This document shows positions 45,186 to 53,823 of a stretch of DNA of 64,000 nucleotides, in pieces. The notes under the pieces were generated by a model. It saw only the letters and a list, made by a program, of their open reading frames with translations, was not told the origin of the DNA and did not search any database. Position 1 is the stretch's first letter. Each line of letters starts with the position of its first letter. Origin of the DNA: Streptomyces sp. SAI-127 (lineage in GTDB: Bacteria; Actinomycetota; Actinomycetes; Streptomycetales; Streptomycetaceae); assembly GCF_029894425.1 (NCBI RefSeq), contig NZ_JARXYJ010000001.1:9444501-9508500 (forward strand), given 5' to 3'. A program made the position numbers and the translations under genes.

Positions 45186-45395
45186 GTGGGTACCTCACTG
45201 ACACCCGACTTTTGGAAGTTGTTCGGTGTTCTCCTGGTGATCTCGATGGCGGTCACCTTCGTGGTGAGTGCTGCGCTCGACACGCTGGTCGTCCGGCTGC
45301 AGCAGCGCCGTCGTCAGCGTCGGCTGACCGACGACCGCACTGGTACGACGCCTTACTGGGCCGACCGGCCACGCCGGACACTGGTCCACCACTGA
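45186..45395 (+). CDS. Small single-pass membrane protein
   Basis: From the GTG at 45186 the protein has 69 residues; TTG at 45168 and GTG at 45177 are alternative starts, but GGAGGGGG fits 45186 best. It has one helix (WKLFGVLLVISMAVTFVVSA), a very basic stretch (RLQQRRRQRRL) and a polar end. Topology would leave the basic tail in the cytoplasm. No family was recognised. It lies within the stress island, divergent from the cNMP-binding gene. Confidence 0.6.
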   Translation: MGTSLTPDFWKLFGVLLVISMAVTFVVSAALDTLVVRLQQRRRQRRLTDDRTGTTPYWADRPRRTLVHH

Positions 45396-45531
45396 GGCAC
45401 ACGGACCGACGCGACCCCGTGTCTCCAAGGCGTCGTGTCGGTCTTGCGCGAACCGAGTGGTTTGGAGGCCGCCCGGTTCCTCGAGCGCACCGGCGGACTG
45501 GCCGCGACAGGCGCCCCGGATGCGTGCCCTG

Positions 45532-45545
45532 GGGCCGATCGGCGC
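45532..45545. promoter_or_regulatory. Island palindrome, one mismatch (pflB promoter)
   Basis: GGGCCG-AT-CGGCGC differs from the consensus at one position. It is centred about 130 bases upstream of the pflB start. Confidence 0.55.
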
Positions 45546-45668
45546 ATGGCCAGGGCCACACGGTCCCGTCCACGACCCTGGTCGGCACTCGCCCCCGCCG
45601 GTACCGCTCACCAGGATCAGAGGTGGAAGGCACATGCGCGCAGGAACGAGCACGAGAGGGGACCGGCG

Positions 45669-47927
45669 ATGACCGCCACCGTGACAGCAGACGACCGGAC
45701 GGCCGGTGCCTGGCGAGACTTCGCGGGAACCGGCTGGCGTGAGCGCGTCGACGTGCGCGACTTCATCCAGGCCAACTACACGCCGTACGAGAGCGACGCG
45801 TCCTTCCTCACCGGCCCCACCGACCGTACGCGGGCCGTCTGGGAGACGGTCAGCGCGCTCTTCCCGGAGGAGCGGAGCCGCGGCGTCTTCGACGTCGACA
45901 CCGCCACCCCCTCCACGATCACCTCGCATGCCCCCGGCTACATCGATCGCGACCGCGAACTGATCGTTGGCCTGCAGACCGACGCCCCGTTGAAGCGCGC
46001 GATCATGCCGAACGGCGGCCTGCGGATGGTGGAGACCGGACTGGAGGCGTACGGATACGCACCCGACCCGTTCGTGACGAGGGTCTTCGGGACCTACCGC
46101 AAGACCCACAACGACGGTGTCTTCGATGCCTACACACCCGAGATGCGCGCCGCGCGCAAGGCCGGCATCATCACCGGGCTGCCCGACGCCTACGGCCGTG
46201 GCCGGATCATCGGCGACTACCGGCGCGTGGCGCTGTACGGCACGGACCGGCTGATCGAAGCCAAGCGAGCCGAGCGGGCCCTGCTGGACGCCCGGCCCTC
46301 CACGTCCGACGTGATCCGGGACCGTGAGGAACTCGCCGAACAGATACGGGCGTTGGGCGAGCTGGCGCGGATGGCGGAAACGTACGGCTGTGACATCTCC
46401 CGCCCCGCCACCACCGCCCACGAGGCCGTGCAGTGGCTCTACCTCGGCTATCTCGCCGCCGTGAAAGAGCAGAACGGCGCCGCCATGTCCCTGGGCCGCA
46501 CGTCGACCTTCCTCGACGTCTACCTCCAGCGCGACCTGACGGCCGGGACCATCGACGAGACCCGGGCCCAGGAACTGATCGACGACTTCGTGATCAAGCT
46601 GCGGATCGTACGGTTCCTGCGCACCCCCGAGTACGACGCCCTCTTCTCCGGCGACCCGACCTGGGTGACGGAGTCCATCGGCGGCATGGGCGCCGACGGC
46701 CGGACCCTGGTCACCCGCACCTCCTTCCGCTTCCTCCAGACCCTCTACAACCTCGGCCCGGCTCCGGAGCCGAACCTCACCGTGCTGTGGTCCCCACAAC
46801 TCCCCACCGGCTTCAAGGAGTTCTGCGCCCAGGTCTCGATCGACACCAGTGCCGTCCAGTACGAGTCCGACGAACTGATGCGGCCCCGGACCGGTGACGA
46901 CACCGCCATCGCCTGCTGTGTCTCGGCGATGGCGGTCGGCAAGCAGATGCAGTTCTTCGGGGCGCGGGTCAACGTGGCCAAGGCGCTGCTGTACGCGGTC
47001 AACGGCGGCCGGGATGAGATGACCGGCGACCAGGTCGCACCTGTAGCGCAACCGCTGACCGGCGAGTACCTCGACTACGACGAGCTGTCCGCGGCGTACG
47101 ACCGCGTCCTGGACTGGCTGGCACAGACGTACGTCGACGCCCTGAACGTCATCCACTACATGCACGACAAGTATGCCTACGAGCGCGTCGAGATGGCCCT
47201 GCACGACCACCCCGTGCACCGCTTCATGGCCTGCGGCATCGCCGGCCTGTCGGTCGCCGTGGACAGCCTGTCCGCCGTCAAGTACGCGCGCGTGAAGGTG
47301 TTCCGGGACGCCAGCGGCCTCGCCGTCGACTTCCGCACCGAGGGCGACTTCCCGGCGTACGGCAACAACGACGACCGCGCCGACAGCATCGCCGTAGGAC
47401 TGGTGGAGTCCTTCATGGCGAAGGTGCGTCAGCACCCCACCTACCGGGACGCCGAACACACCCAGTCCGTACTGACGATCACCTCCAACGTCGTCTACGG
47501 CAAGCACACCGGCAACACCCCCGACGGCCGCCGCGCCGGAGAGCCCTTCGCCCCCGGGGCCAACCCCATGAACGGCCGCGACCGGCACGGAGCGGCCGCC
47601 TCGGCGCTCTCGGTCGCCAAGCTGCCGTACGAACAGGCCCGCGACGGCATCTCGCTGACCACGACCATCACCCCCGAGGGACTGGGGCACCACCCGGTCG
47701 AGCGGGCCGGCCACATGGTCGGCATCCTCGACGCCTACACGGCCGCGGGCGGCTTCCACATGAACGTCAACGTCCTGGACCGCGCCACGCTGGAGGACGC
47801 CATGGAACATCCGGAGAAGTACCCGGACCTGACCATCCGCGTCTCCGGATACGCCGTCAACTTCGTCCGTCTCACCCGCGAGCAGCAGCTCGACGTGATC
47901 AGCCGTACCTTCCACGGAACGCTGTGA
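45669..47927 (+). CDS. pflB: Pyruvate formate-lyase (formate C-acetyltransferase)
   Basis: An ATG at 45669 gives 752 residues, close to E. coli PflB (760). The catalytic pair is in [10 protein letters not shown] (Cys416-Cys417), and the glycyl-radical motif is RVSGYAVNF near the C terminus (Gly727). It converts pyruvate and CoA to acetyl-CoA and formate without oxygen, through a glycyl radical that oxygen destroys. This is unusual in streptomycetes, which are aerobic. The activase gene overlaps its stop (GTGA). A one-mismatch palindrome lies upstream, linking it to the DevR-like regulon. Confidence 0.93.
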   Translation: MTATVTADDRTAGAWRDFAGTGWRERVDVRDFIQANYTPYESDASFLTGPTDRTRAVWETVSALFPEERSRGVFDVDTATPSTITSHAPGYIDRDRELIVGLQTDAPLKRAIMPNGGLRMVETGLEAYGYAPDPFVTRVFGTYRKTHNDGVFDAYTPEMRAARKAGIITGLPDAYGRGRIIGDYRRVALYGTDRLIEAKRAERALLDARPSTSDVIRDREELAEQIRALGELARMAETYGCDISRPATTAHEAVQWLYLGYLAAVKEQNGAAMSLGRTSTFLDVYLQRDLTAGTIDETRAQELIDDFVIKLRIVRFLRTPEYDALFSGDPTWVTESIGGMGADGRTLVTRTSFRFLQTLYNLGPAPEPNLTVLWSPQLPTGFKEFCAQVSIDTSAVQYESDELMRPRTGDDTAIACCVSAMAVGKQMQFFGARVNVAKALLYAVNGGRDEMTGDQVAPVAQPLTGEYLDYDELSAAYDRVLDWLAQTYVDALNVIHYMHDKYAYERVEMALHDHPVHRFMACGIAGLSVAVDSLSAVKYARVKVFRDASGLAVDFRTEGDFPAYGNNDDRADSIAVGLVESFMAKVRQHPTYRDAEHTQSVLTITSNVVYGKHTGNTPDGRRAGEPFAPGANPMNGRDRHGAAASALSVAKLPYEQARDGISLTTTITPEGLGHHPVERAGHMVGILDAYTAAGGFHMNVNVLDRATLEDAMEHPEKYPDLTIRVSGYAVNFVRLTREQQLDVISRTFHGTL

Positions 47928-48670
47928 GCGCGATGGCGGGGACGATGAACGGCCGGATCCACTCCTGGGACCTGTCCACCGGTGTGGACGGCCCCGGGAC
48001 CCGGTTCGTCCTCTTCGTTTCCGGCTGTCCGCTGCGCTGTCTGTACTGCGCCAACCCCGACACCTGGCACATGAGGGACGGCAAGGAGACGACCGTGGAC
48101 GAGGTGATGCAGGAGATCGAGAAGTACCGCGCCTTCATCACCACGGCCGGCGGCGGAGTGACCGTCACGGGCGGCGAGCCGCTGCTCCAGCCCGCCTTCA
48201 CCGGCGAGATCTTGCGCCTCTGCAAGGACGCGGGGCTGCACACGGCGCTCGACACTTCGGGCTTCCTCGGTGTGCGCGCCTCCGACGAATTTCTCTCCGA
48301 GACCGACCTGGTGCTTCTGGACATCAAGTCTTTCGACGTCAACACCTACCGGCGTCTGACGGGTGGTGAGCTCGGTCCTACCCTGAACTTCGCCACGCGT
48401 CTCGACCGGCTCGGCGTACCGATGTGGATCAGATACGTCCTGGTACCCGGCTGGACGGACGATCCGGAGTCCGTGGAGGGCCTGGCCAGCTTCGTGGCCG
48501 GGCTCGGCACCGTCGACCGCGTGGACGTCCTGCCGTTCCACAAGCTGGGCGCCGCGAAATACGAGGTCCTCGGCCTCCCCTTCCCGCTGCGTGACACCCC
48601 GGGCCCGACGCGGGATTCGGTCGAGCGGGTACGGGAGCAGTTCCGCGAGCATGGCTTGAAGACCTACTGA
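47924..48670 (+). CDS. pflA: Pyruvate formate-lyase activating enzyme
   Basis: The 248-residue protein is a radical SAM enzyme with [17 protein letters not shown], giving the cluster cysteines at 35, 39 and 42 (CxxxCxxC). [12 protein letters not shown] is the SAM-binding GGE motif. It abstracts a hydrogen from Gly727 of PflB to make the active radical. Its GTG start overlaps the pflB stop by 4 bases, so they are coupled. It converges with, and overlaps by 7 bases, an Abi-like gene on the other strand. Confidence 0.93.
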   Translation: MSAMAGTMNGRIHSWDLSTGVDGPGTRFVLFVSGCPLRCLYCANPDTWHMRDGKETTVDEVMQEIEKYRAFITTAGGGVTVTGGEPLLQPAFTGEILRLCKDAGLHTALDTSGFLGVRASDEFLSETDLVLLDIKSFDVNTYRRLTGGELGPTLNFATRLDRLGVPMWIRYVLVPGWTDDPESVEGLASFVAGLGTVDRVDVLPFHKLGAAKYEVLGLPFPLRDTPGPTRDSVERVREQFREHGLKTY

Positions 48671-49494
48671 ACGGGGGCGAAGCGGTCGATCAGGTAGCGA
48701 GCCGCACCGGTCAGGGCCTGCAGACGGAAACGTGCCTCGCCGGCGTCGGAGGTACCCGGGTGAGGTCCGTTGGTGTGTGTGATCTGCCAGAGGCCGCGAA
48801 CGAAGTGCCCACCGTCCCTCTCGGGCAGCAGGCCCTGGTCGATGAGATACGCGATGGCCTGCCCCCCGTCGCCCTGCTTCGTGGTGGTGAATCCCTGCGC
48901 GGTCGCCACGTGAACGACCACGGACTCGAACATGGCTCGCAGCTGCCCGTTCGCCGCCTCGAAACGCTGCTCCACGAGGTTGTCCACGGCCTGGCGGTAA
49001 CAGTTCTTCGCGACGGTCATCCCGAGCCGGTCGAAGTCGTGCTCCAAAGCCGTGATCTCATCGCTGAGCGACGCGCGCGGCTCGTCAAGGGGCAGGAGAC
49101 GAACGCCGACCAGGTGCGTTTGCGGCTCGCCCCACGTGCCCTGGGAAGTCGCGTACTCCGCGACAAGATCGAAGCCGTCCGCCCTGAGCGCCTCCCGGAG
49201 ACGCCAGAACGGTGTTCCGGCACGGATGTCCCCTTGGTCTGAGGGAGCAGTCCGCTCCGCGATCAGCCGCACGAATTCGTACAGCGCCTTGCGGGCCGCC
49301 AGGTCGGCGTCGGCAGCCTGCTGCTGTGCGCCACGTACCGTGCGGATCACCAGCTCGGCCTTGCCGTACGACGAGGACGGCATGAAGTCGTCCAGTCCGG
49401 CCTTCATGAAGACGATCTCCAGATCGGCCTTGGAGAAGACATCCCTCGCGATATCGGCAGCGCACCCGATGACGGGCGACGAAATCAGTTTCAC
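48664..49494 (-). CDS. Hypothetical protein with possible Abi-C/HEPN-like C-terminal half
   Basis: The 276-residue protein has an N-terminal helical half (GKAELVIRTVRGAQQQAADA, RKALYEFVRLIAERT, then FWRLREALRADGFDLV). Its C-terminal helical part (NLVEQRFEAANGQLRAMFES to VHVATAQGF) resembles the abortive-infection C-terminal domain seen in some defence proteins. The match is by eye and uncertain. No palindrome box lies upstream. It converges on pflA with a 7-base overlap and seems unrelated to the metabolic genes around it. Confidence 0.5.
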   Translation of the reverse strand: MKLISSPVIGCAADIARDVFSKADLEIVFMKAGLDDFMPSSSYGKAELVIRTVRGAQQQAADADLAARKALYEFVRLIAERTAPSDQGDIRAGTPFWRLREALRADGFDLVAEYATSQGTWGEPQTHLVGVRLLPLDEPRASLSDEITALEHDFDRLGMTVAKNCYRQAVDNLVEQRFEAANGQLRAMFESVVVHVATAQGFTTTKQGDGGQAIAYLIDQGLLPERDGGHFVRGLWQITHTNGPHPGTSDAGEARFRLQALTGAARYLIDRFAPVQ

Positions 49495-49581
49495 TCCGGA
49501 ATCTTCCCAGCCCGACAGACGCTGTGTCGTCTGATTTCACCTTGGGGCCCGGATCGCAGCTTCTATCTGACTCAGCATGGT

Positions 49582-49997
49582 CTATCCGGTGTTGTCCTTG
49601 AGGTCCTGCTTGACCGGGGCCAGGGCGAACACGACGCCACGGCTGGTGAGTTCGCGACGGAGTTCATCGACCGCGTCGAGGGCGGTGATGTCGACCTCGA
49701 CGTTGGCCTCGGTGTTGAGGACCAACCAGCGCACGGCGTCGGTCTGTTCGTCCACGGCGGCGAGCGCGCGGCGGTGGAAGTCGGCCGCGTCGGCGAAGAA
49801 CAGAGCGGTAGACCAGCAGGGCAGGGATCGTGCGGGCCTGCAGGTAGTAGTCGAACGTCGTGCATGCCGGCGATGCCGGGCACGACTCCCTCGGCGGCGT
49901 CGTGCGGACGGGCGACCCGGGTCAGCAGCTCAGCCATCGACAGGCCGACGCCGACGAGCACGCGATCGGTCTCAGGATCCCAGGCCTGCACCCCAAC
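49582..49997 (-). pseudogene. C-terminal remnant of a SulP-family anion transporter (STAS end)
   Basis: On the minus strand the sequence spells the end of a SulP permease in shifting frames. LVGVGLSMAELLTRVARPHD with VPGIAGMHD is in one frame. The usual ARTIPALLVY and the STAS domain (LVLNTEANVEVDITALDAVD, then ELRRELTSRGVVFALAPVKQ) are in others, ending at a TAG at 49582. At least two frameshifts separate them. The membrane part of the transporter is absent, so only a dead tail remains. Confidence 0.75.
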
Positions 49998-50011
49998 GGC
50001 CCCTGAGGACA

Positions 50012-50025
50012 GGGCCGTTCAGCCC
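50012..50025. promoter_or_regulatory. Island palindrome, one mismatch (DoxX gene promoter)
   Basis: GGGCCG-TT-CAGCCC has one mismatch and is centred about 110 bases upstream of the DoxX-like gene. It overlaps another inverted repeat (AACGGCCC at 49995-50002 with GGGCCGTT at 50012-50019). Confidence 0.5.
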
Positions 50026-50128
50026 CCCACCCGCGGACCTTCGGCATCCGGCGGCCACCACCGCGCGAGACGAGGGTGAGGGACGACAGATACCGAACGG
50101 ACTCACCCTCCCCGAAGGGATCACCGCC

Positions 50129-50758
50129 ATGGCCGTGCACGAGCACCCTCACCGGAGCTCCGGCTTCCACCTGCCGTCGTTCCGCAGGAACGGGACCGCC
50201 TCCGCATCCGAGTCCGGCGTGTCGGCACTCAGCGGCACGCACACCGCGCAGGCTTACATCTTCGCGTCCCTGCGCCTGCTCACCGGGTTCGTCTTCCTGT
50301 GGGCCTTCCTCGACAAGACCTTCGGCTTCGGCTACGCCACTCAGTCCGGCAAGGGCTGGACCGACGACGGCTCGCCGACCAAGGGCTTCCTCAGCGGTGT
50401 CGCCGCCGGACCGATGGAGTCCACGTTCCACTCCTGGGCCGGGGACCCGTGGGCGGACTGGCTGTTCATGCTCGGTCTGCTCGGGATCGGCGTCGCGCTC
50501 ATCGCCGGTGTGGCGATGCGGTTCGCGGCCGTGGCCGGCACTTTGATGATGGCGCTGATGTGGGTCGCCGAGTGGCCGCCCGCCCAGCACCTCTCCGACG
50601 GTTCGCCGAGCATGTCGACGAACCCCTTCGCGGACTACCACCTCATCTACGCGGTCGTCCTGATCGCCCTGGCCGCTGCATCCGCGGGCGACACCTTCGG
50701 CCTCGGCTGGGCCTGGGCCAAGCTCCCGCTCGTCCGCCACAGCCGCTGGCTGCGGTGA
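50129..50758 (+). CDS. DoxX-like integral membrane protein
   Basis: The 209-residue protein has four helices: AYIFASLRLLTGFVFLWAFL, WLFMLGLLGIGVALIAGVAM, FAAVAGTLMMALMWVAEWPP and LIYAVVLIALAAASAGDTFG. These lie around a conserved DKTFGFGYAT and HLIYAVV region typical of DoxX / thiosulfate-quinone oxidoreductase small-subunit relatives. These proteins are linked to redox or thiol stress at the membrane. It lies in the island with a one-mismatch palindrome upstream. Confidence 0.8.
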   Translation: MAVHEHPHRSSGFHLPSFRRNGTASASESGVSALSGTHTAQAYIFASLRLLTGFVFLWAFLDKTFGFGYATQSGKGWTDDGSPTKGFLSGVAAGPMESTFHSWAGDPWADWLFMLGLLGIGVALIAGVAMRFAAVAGTLMMALMWVAEWPPAQHLSDGSPSMSTNPFADYHLIYAVVLIALAAASAGDTFGLGWAWAKLPLVRHSRWLR

Positions 50759-50820
50759 CCCGCGGGAGGCGCGGCGGGCCCCATCAGGGGGGCAGGGTCC
50801 GCCGTGCCGAAGGCCGGCCT

Positions 50821-50834
50821 GGGCCGGTCGGCCT
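50821..50834. promoter_or_regulatory. Island palindrome, one mismatch (Usp-ADH-Usp-xfp promoter)
   Basis: GGGCCG-GT-CGGCCT is centred about 91 bases upstream of the first Usp gene start. About 20 bases further on lies GGGACCTGCGGCCCC, which resembles the mycobacterial DosR box (GGGACTTNNGNCCCT), so the promoter may have two adjacent sites. Confidence 0.6.
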
Positions 50835-50918
50835 ATGGCAGGGACCTGCGGCCCCTGCCATGGGCCTCATCCGAAGACGAAGCTCGAATCGGGATCCCCG
50901 ATCCAGGAGGTGGAGATC

Positions 50919-51824
50919 ATGACCCGCACCGTCACGGTCGGTCTCGACGGCTCGGCCGAGAGTCGCGCGGCGGCCGAGTGGGCGGCCCGCGAGGCGCAGC
51001 TGCTCGGCCTGCCGCTGAAGCTGGTGCACGTCTGGGAGCCGGTGCCGGCGCCCATCGCGCAGGCGCCTCTTCTGGGCGCCGAGACCCAGCAGCACTGGAC
51101 CGAGCGGATCCCCCGCGAGGCGGCCGAAGGTGTCCGTCTGCGCCACCCCGGCCTCGACGTGCTCACCGAGCAGTTGTCCGGCCGGCCCGCCGAAGAGCTG
51201 GCGGGCGCGGCGAAGGACGCCGAGCTGCTGGTGCTGGGCTCCCGCGGGCTGAGCGGGATCGGCGGGTTCATGGTCGGTTCGGTGGGCCTGTCGGCCGTGG
51301 CGCATGCCGAGCGGCCGGTCGTCCTGGTGAGGGCCGGCGAACAGGCCGCCGACGAGCACGAGATGGACCCGGTGGGCATCCCGTCCGCCGCCACCCCGTT
51401 CCGGCCCGTCGTCCTCGGTCTCGACATCGAGAGCCCCGACGAGGAGCTGATCGCCTTCGCGTTCGCGGCCGCCGTCCGCCGGAGCACGTCCCTGCGGGTG
51501 GTCCACGGCTGGAACCCGCCGCCGTACTACGCCTACGGCCTCTCCGTCGATCTGGAACTCCACGGTGAACTGGCCCGGTCCGAGACCACTGCGCTGAGTG
51601 AGGTCATGAGTTCGTGGCGGAAGAAGTTCCCTGAGGTCGTGGTCGTCGAGGAGTCCTCCTACGGCAGCCCCGGCAACCACCTCGTCGACGCCTCCCGCGC
51701 AGCCTCGCTCGTGGTCGTGGGCCGGAGGATCCGCCGCAGCCCGTTCGGCGCCCACGTCGGCCCCGTCACGCATGCCGTCCTGCACCACTCCACCGCCCCT
51801 GTCGCCGTCGTTCCGCACGGCTGA
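50919..51824 (+). CDS. Universal stress protein, two UspA domains
   Basis: An ATG at 50919 with GGAGG upstream gives 301 residues. Domain 1 (about 1-145) has the full ATP motif (LVLGSRGLSGIGGFMVGSVG). Domain 2 (about 158-300) ends VVVGRRIRRSPFGAHVGPVT, a diverged version that probably no longer binds ATP. It is the first gene of the Usp-ADH-Usp group, which probably continues into phosphoketolase and GAPDH. Confidence 0.92.
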   Translation: MTRTVTVGLDGSAESRAAAEWAAREAQLLGLPLKLVHVWEPVPAPIAQAPLLGAETQQHWTERIPREAAEGVRLRHPGLDVLTEQLSGRPAEELAGAAKDAELLVLGSRGLSGIGGFMVGSVGLSAVAHAERPVVLVRAGEQAADEHEMDPVGIPSAATPFRPVVLGLDIESPDEELIAFAFAAAVRRSTSLRVVHGWNPPPYYAYGLSVDLELHGELARSETTALSEVMSSWRKKFPEVVVVEESSYGSPGNHLVDASRAASLVVVGRRIRRSPFGAHVGPVTHAVLHHSTAPVAVVPHG

Positions 51825-51847
51825 CCCGCACTTGAGGAGAAGCAGAC

Positions 51848-52870
51848 ATGAAGGCAGCGGTCGTACGAGCCTTCGGCGAACCCCTGGTCATCGAGGACCG
51901 GCCCGACCCCGAGCCCGGCCCCGGCCAGGTCCGCGTCCGGGTCGAGGCCTCCGGGCTGTGCCACACCGACATCCACGCCGCCCGGGGCGACTGGCCCGTC
52001 AAGCCGACTCCGCCGTTCGTCCCCGGTCACGAGGGCGTCGGCCTGGTCGAGAAGTTCGGCCAGGGTGTCACCCACCTGAGCGTCGGGCAGCGGGTCGCCG
52101 TGCCCTGGCTGGGCAAAGCGTGCGGGCGGTGCGAACACTGCCTGTCCGGCTGGGAGACGCTGTGCGAGCAGCAGATCAACACCGGCTACGGCTGTGACGG
52201 CGGGTACGCCGAGAAGATGCTGGCCTGGGCCGACTTCGCGCAGCCGGTGCCGCACGGCGTCACGGCCTTCGACGCCGCCCCGCTGACCTGCGCCGGCGTG
52301 ACGACGTACAAGGCGCTCAAGGTCGCCGGTGTGCGGCCCGCGCAGCTCGTCGCGATCTCCGGCATCGGCGGCCTCGGTCACCTGGCCGTGCAGTACGCGA
52401 AGATCGCCGGGGCGCAGGTCGCGGCGATCGACGTCACCGACGAGAAGCTGGAACTCGCCGCCGAGCTCGGCGCGGACCTGGTCATCGACGCCCGCAAGGA
52501 CAACGTGGGCGAGGTGCTCAAGCGGTACGGCGGCGCGCACGCGGCGATCGCCCTCGCCGTGAACGAGGCCGCTTTCGCGGCGGTCAACTCCGGGCTGCGG
52601 CGCGGCGGAAAGCTCGTCATGGTCGCCCTGCCCGCGCACGGCACGATCCAGGTCCCGATCTTCGACACCGTCCTGAACGGCACGAGCGTGATCGGTTCGA
52701 TCGTCGGCACCCGGCAGGACCTCGCCGAGGTGTTCCAGCTGCACGCGGCCGGCCGCACCCGGGTCATCCACGAGACCCGCCCGCTCGCCTCCGTGAACGA
52801 GTCCATCGACGACGTCCTGAGCGGCCAGGTCAAGGCCCGGATCGTCTTCGACCTCGGTGCGGGGCGGTGA
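51848..52870 (+). CDS. Zinc-dependent alcohol dehydrogenase (AdhP-like)
   Basis: The 340-residue protein has the medium-chain ADH zinc motifs. The catalytic zinc ligand lies in GLCHTDIHA with GHEGVG; the structural zinc loop is GKACGRCEHCLSGWETLCEQ. The Rossmann fold is GIGGLGHLAVQYAK (about residues 170-185). It would interconvert alcohols and aldehydes with NAD(H), for example ethanol formation to reoxidise NADH when oxygen is short. It lies between two Usp genes, 23 bases after the first and overlapping the second by 4. Confidence 0.9.
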   Translation: MKAAVVRAFGEPLVIEDRPDPEPGPGQVRVRVEASGLCHTDIHAARGDWPVKPTPPFVPGHEGVGLVEKFGQGVTHLSVGQRVAVPWLGKACGRCEHCLSGWETLCEQQINTGYGCDGGYAEKMLAWADFAQPVPHGVTAFDAAPLTCAGVTTYKALKVAGVRPAQLVAISGIGGLGHLAVQYAKIAGAQVAAIDVTDEKLELAAELGADLVIDARKDNVGEVLKRYGGAHAAIALAVNEAAFAAVNSGLRRGGKLVMVALPAHGTIQVPIFDTVLNGTSVIGSIVGTRQDLAEVFQLHAAGRTRVIHETRPLASVNESIDDVLSGQVKARIVFDLGAGR

Positions 52871-53742
52871 GCGCGATGTCGATGGATCTCCCGGTGGTCG
52901 TCGGTGTCGACGGCTCCGAGCCGAGTCTGCGGGCCGTCGACTGGGCGGCCGAGGAGGCCGTCCTCCGGAGCGTGCCGCTGCGGATCGTGAACGCCTGCCT
53001 GTGGGAACGCTACGAGGGGGCCGCTCTCGTCCACGACCTCGGCAAACCCGCCGGAGAGGTGCTGCCGCAGGACCTTGTCCGGGATGCCGTCCGGCGCGCC
53101 GGAACTCGCCACCCGGACCTGAAGGTGACCTCGGAGGTGGTCTTCGAGGAACCCGAGTACGCGCTGGTCCGTGAGAGCCGCAACGCCTGCGCACTGGTGA
53201 CCGGCACCCGCGGCCGCGGCGGCATGACCGAGGCCCTGCTGGGCTCCGTGAGCCTGACCGTGGCCGGGCACGCGCACTGCCCGATGATCGTCGTCCGGGG
53301 CAGCCACGACAACCAGGCCCGGGCCGGGCGGCACGGCCGCATCGTCGTCGGGGTAGGCGAGAAGACGACCCTGGACTTCGCCTTCGAGGAGGCGCGGCGG
53401 CGCGCGGTGCCGGTGGAAGCGATACGGGCCTGGCGGTGCCCCGCGCACGAGACCACCGACCACCCGCTGCTCGCCGGAGAGCCCGCCCGGCTGCACGAAC
53501 AGCAGGCCGTCGAGGCTCTGGACGCCGCACTCCAGGACGCCCCCGCCGATGTCGAACTGCGCCGCCGCACCGTCGAGGGTCCCGCCCGCACCGTGCTGGT
53601 GGACGCCTCGCACCACGCCGACCTCCTGATCCTCGGGGCCAGGCGCCGCCCGCGGCACTTCGGGCTCCAGCTGGGCCGGGTGGCCCACGGAGTCCTGCAC
53701 CACTCCGCCTGCCCGGTCGCGATCGTGCCCGAACAGGCGTGA
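52867..53742 (+). CDS. Universal stress protein, two UspA domains
   Basis: The GTG start overlaps the ADH stop (GTGA). The 291-residue protein carries two UspA domains. Domain 1 ends LVTGTRGRGGMTEALLGSVS with HCPMIVVRG (complete motif). Domain 2 ends LILGARRRPRHFGLQLGRVA with ACPVAIVPE, a diverged form. It shares the domain 1 intact, domain 2 altered pattern with the Usp at 50919. It is probably cotranscribed with the phosphoketolase 81 bases downstream. Confidence 0.92.
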   Translation: MSAMSMDLPVVVGVDGSEPSLRAVDWAAEEAVLRSVPLRIVNACLWERYEGAALVHDLGKPAGEVLPQDLVRDAVRRAGTRHPDLKVTSEVVFEEPEYALVRESRNACALVTGTRGRGGMTEALLGSVSLTVAGHAHCPMIVVRGSHDNQARAGRHGRIVVGVGEKTTLDFAFEEARRRAVPVEAIRAWRCPAHETTDHPLLAGEPARLHEQQAVEALDAALQDAPADVELRRRTVEGPARTVLVDASHHADLLILGARRRPRHFGLQLGRVAHGVLHHSACPVAIVPEQA

Positions 53743-53823
53743 GCGCGGCGACCGGCTGCTCGGAGACGCGCTGCGAACGCCCCCGCCCTGATCGACCCGT
53801 ACCGATGACTTCCGGAGCCACTC

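Noticed and set aside
45195..47915. A 906-codon minus-strand frame opposite pflB
   Set aside because: The plus strand encodes an unambiguous pyruvate formate-lyase with catalytic motifs; the antisense frame is a shadow.
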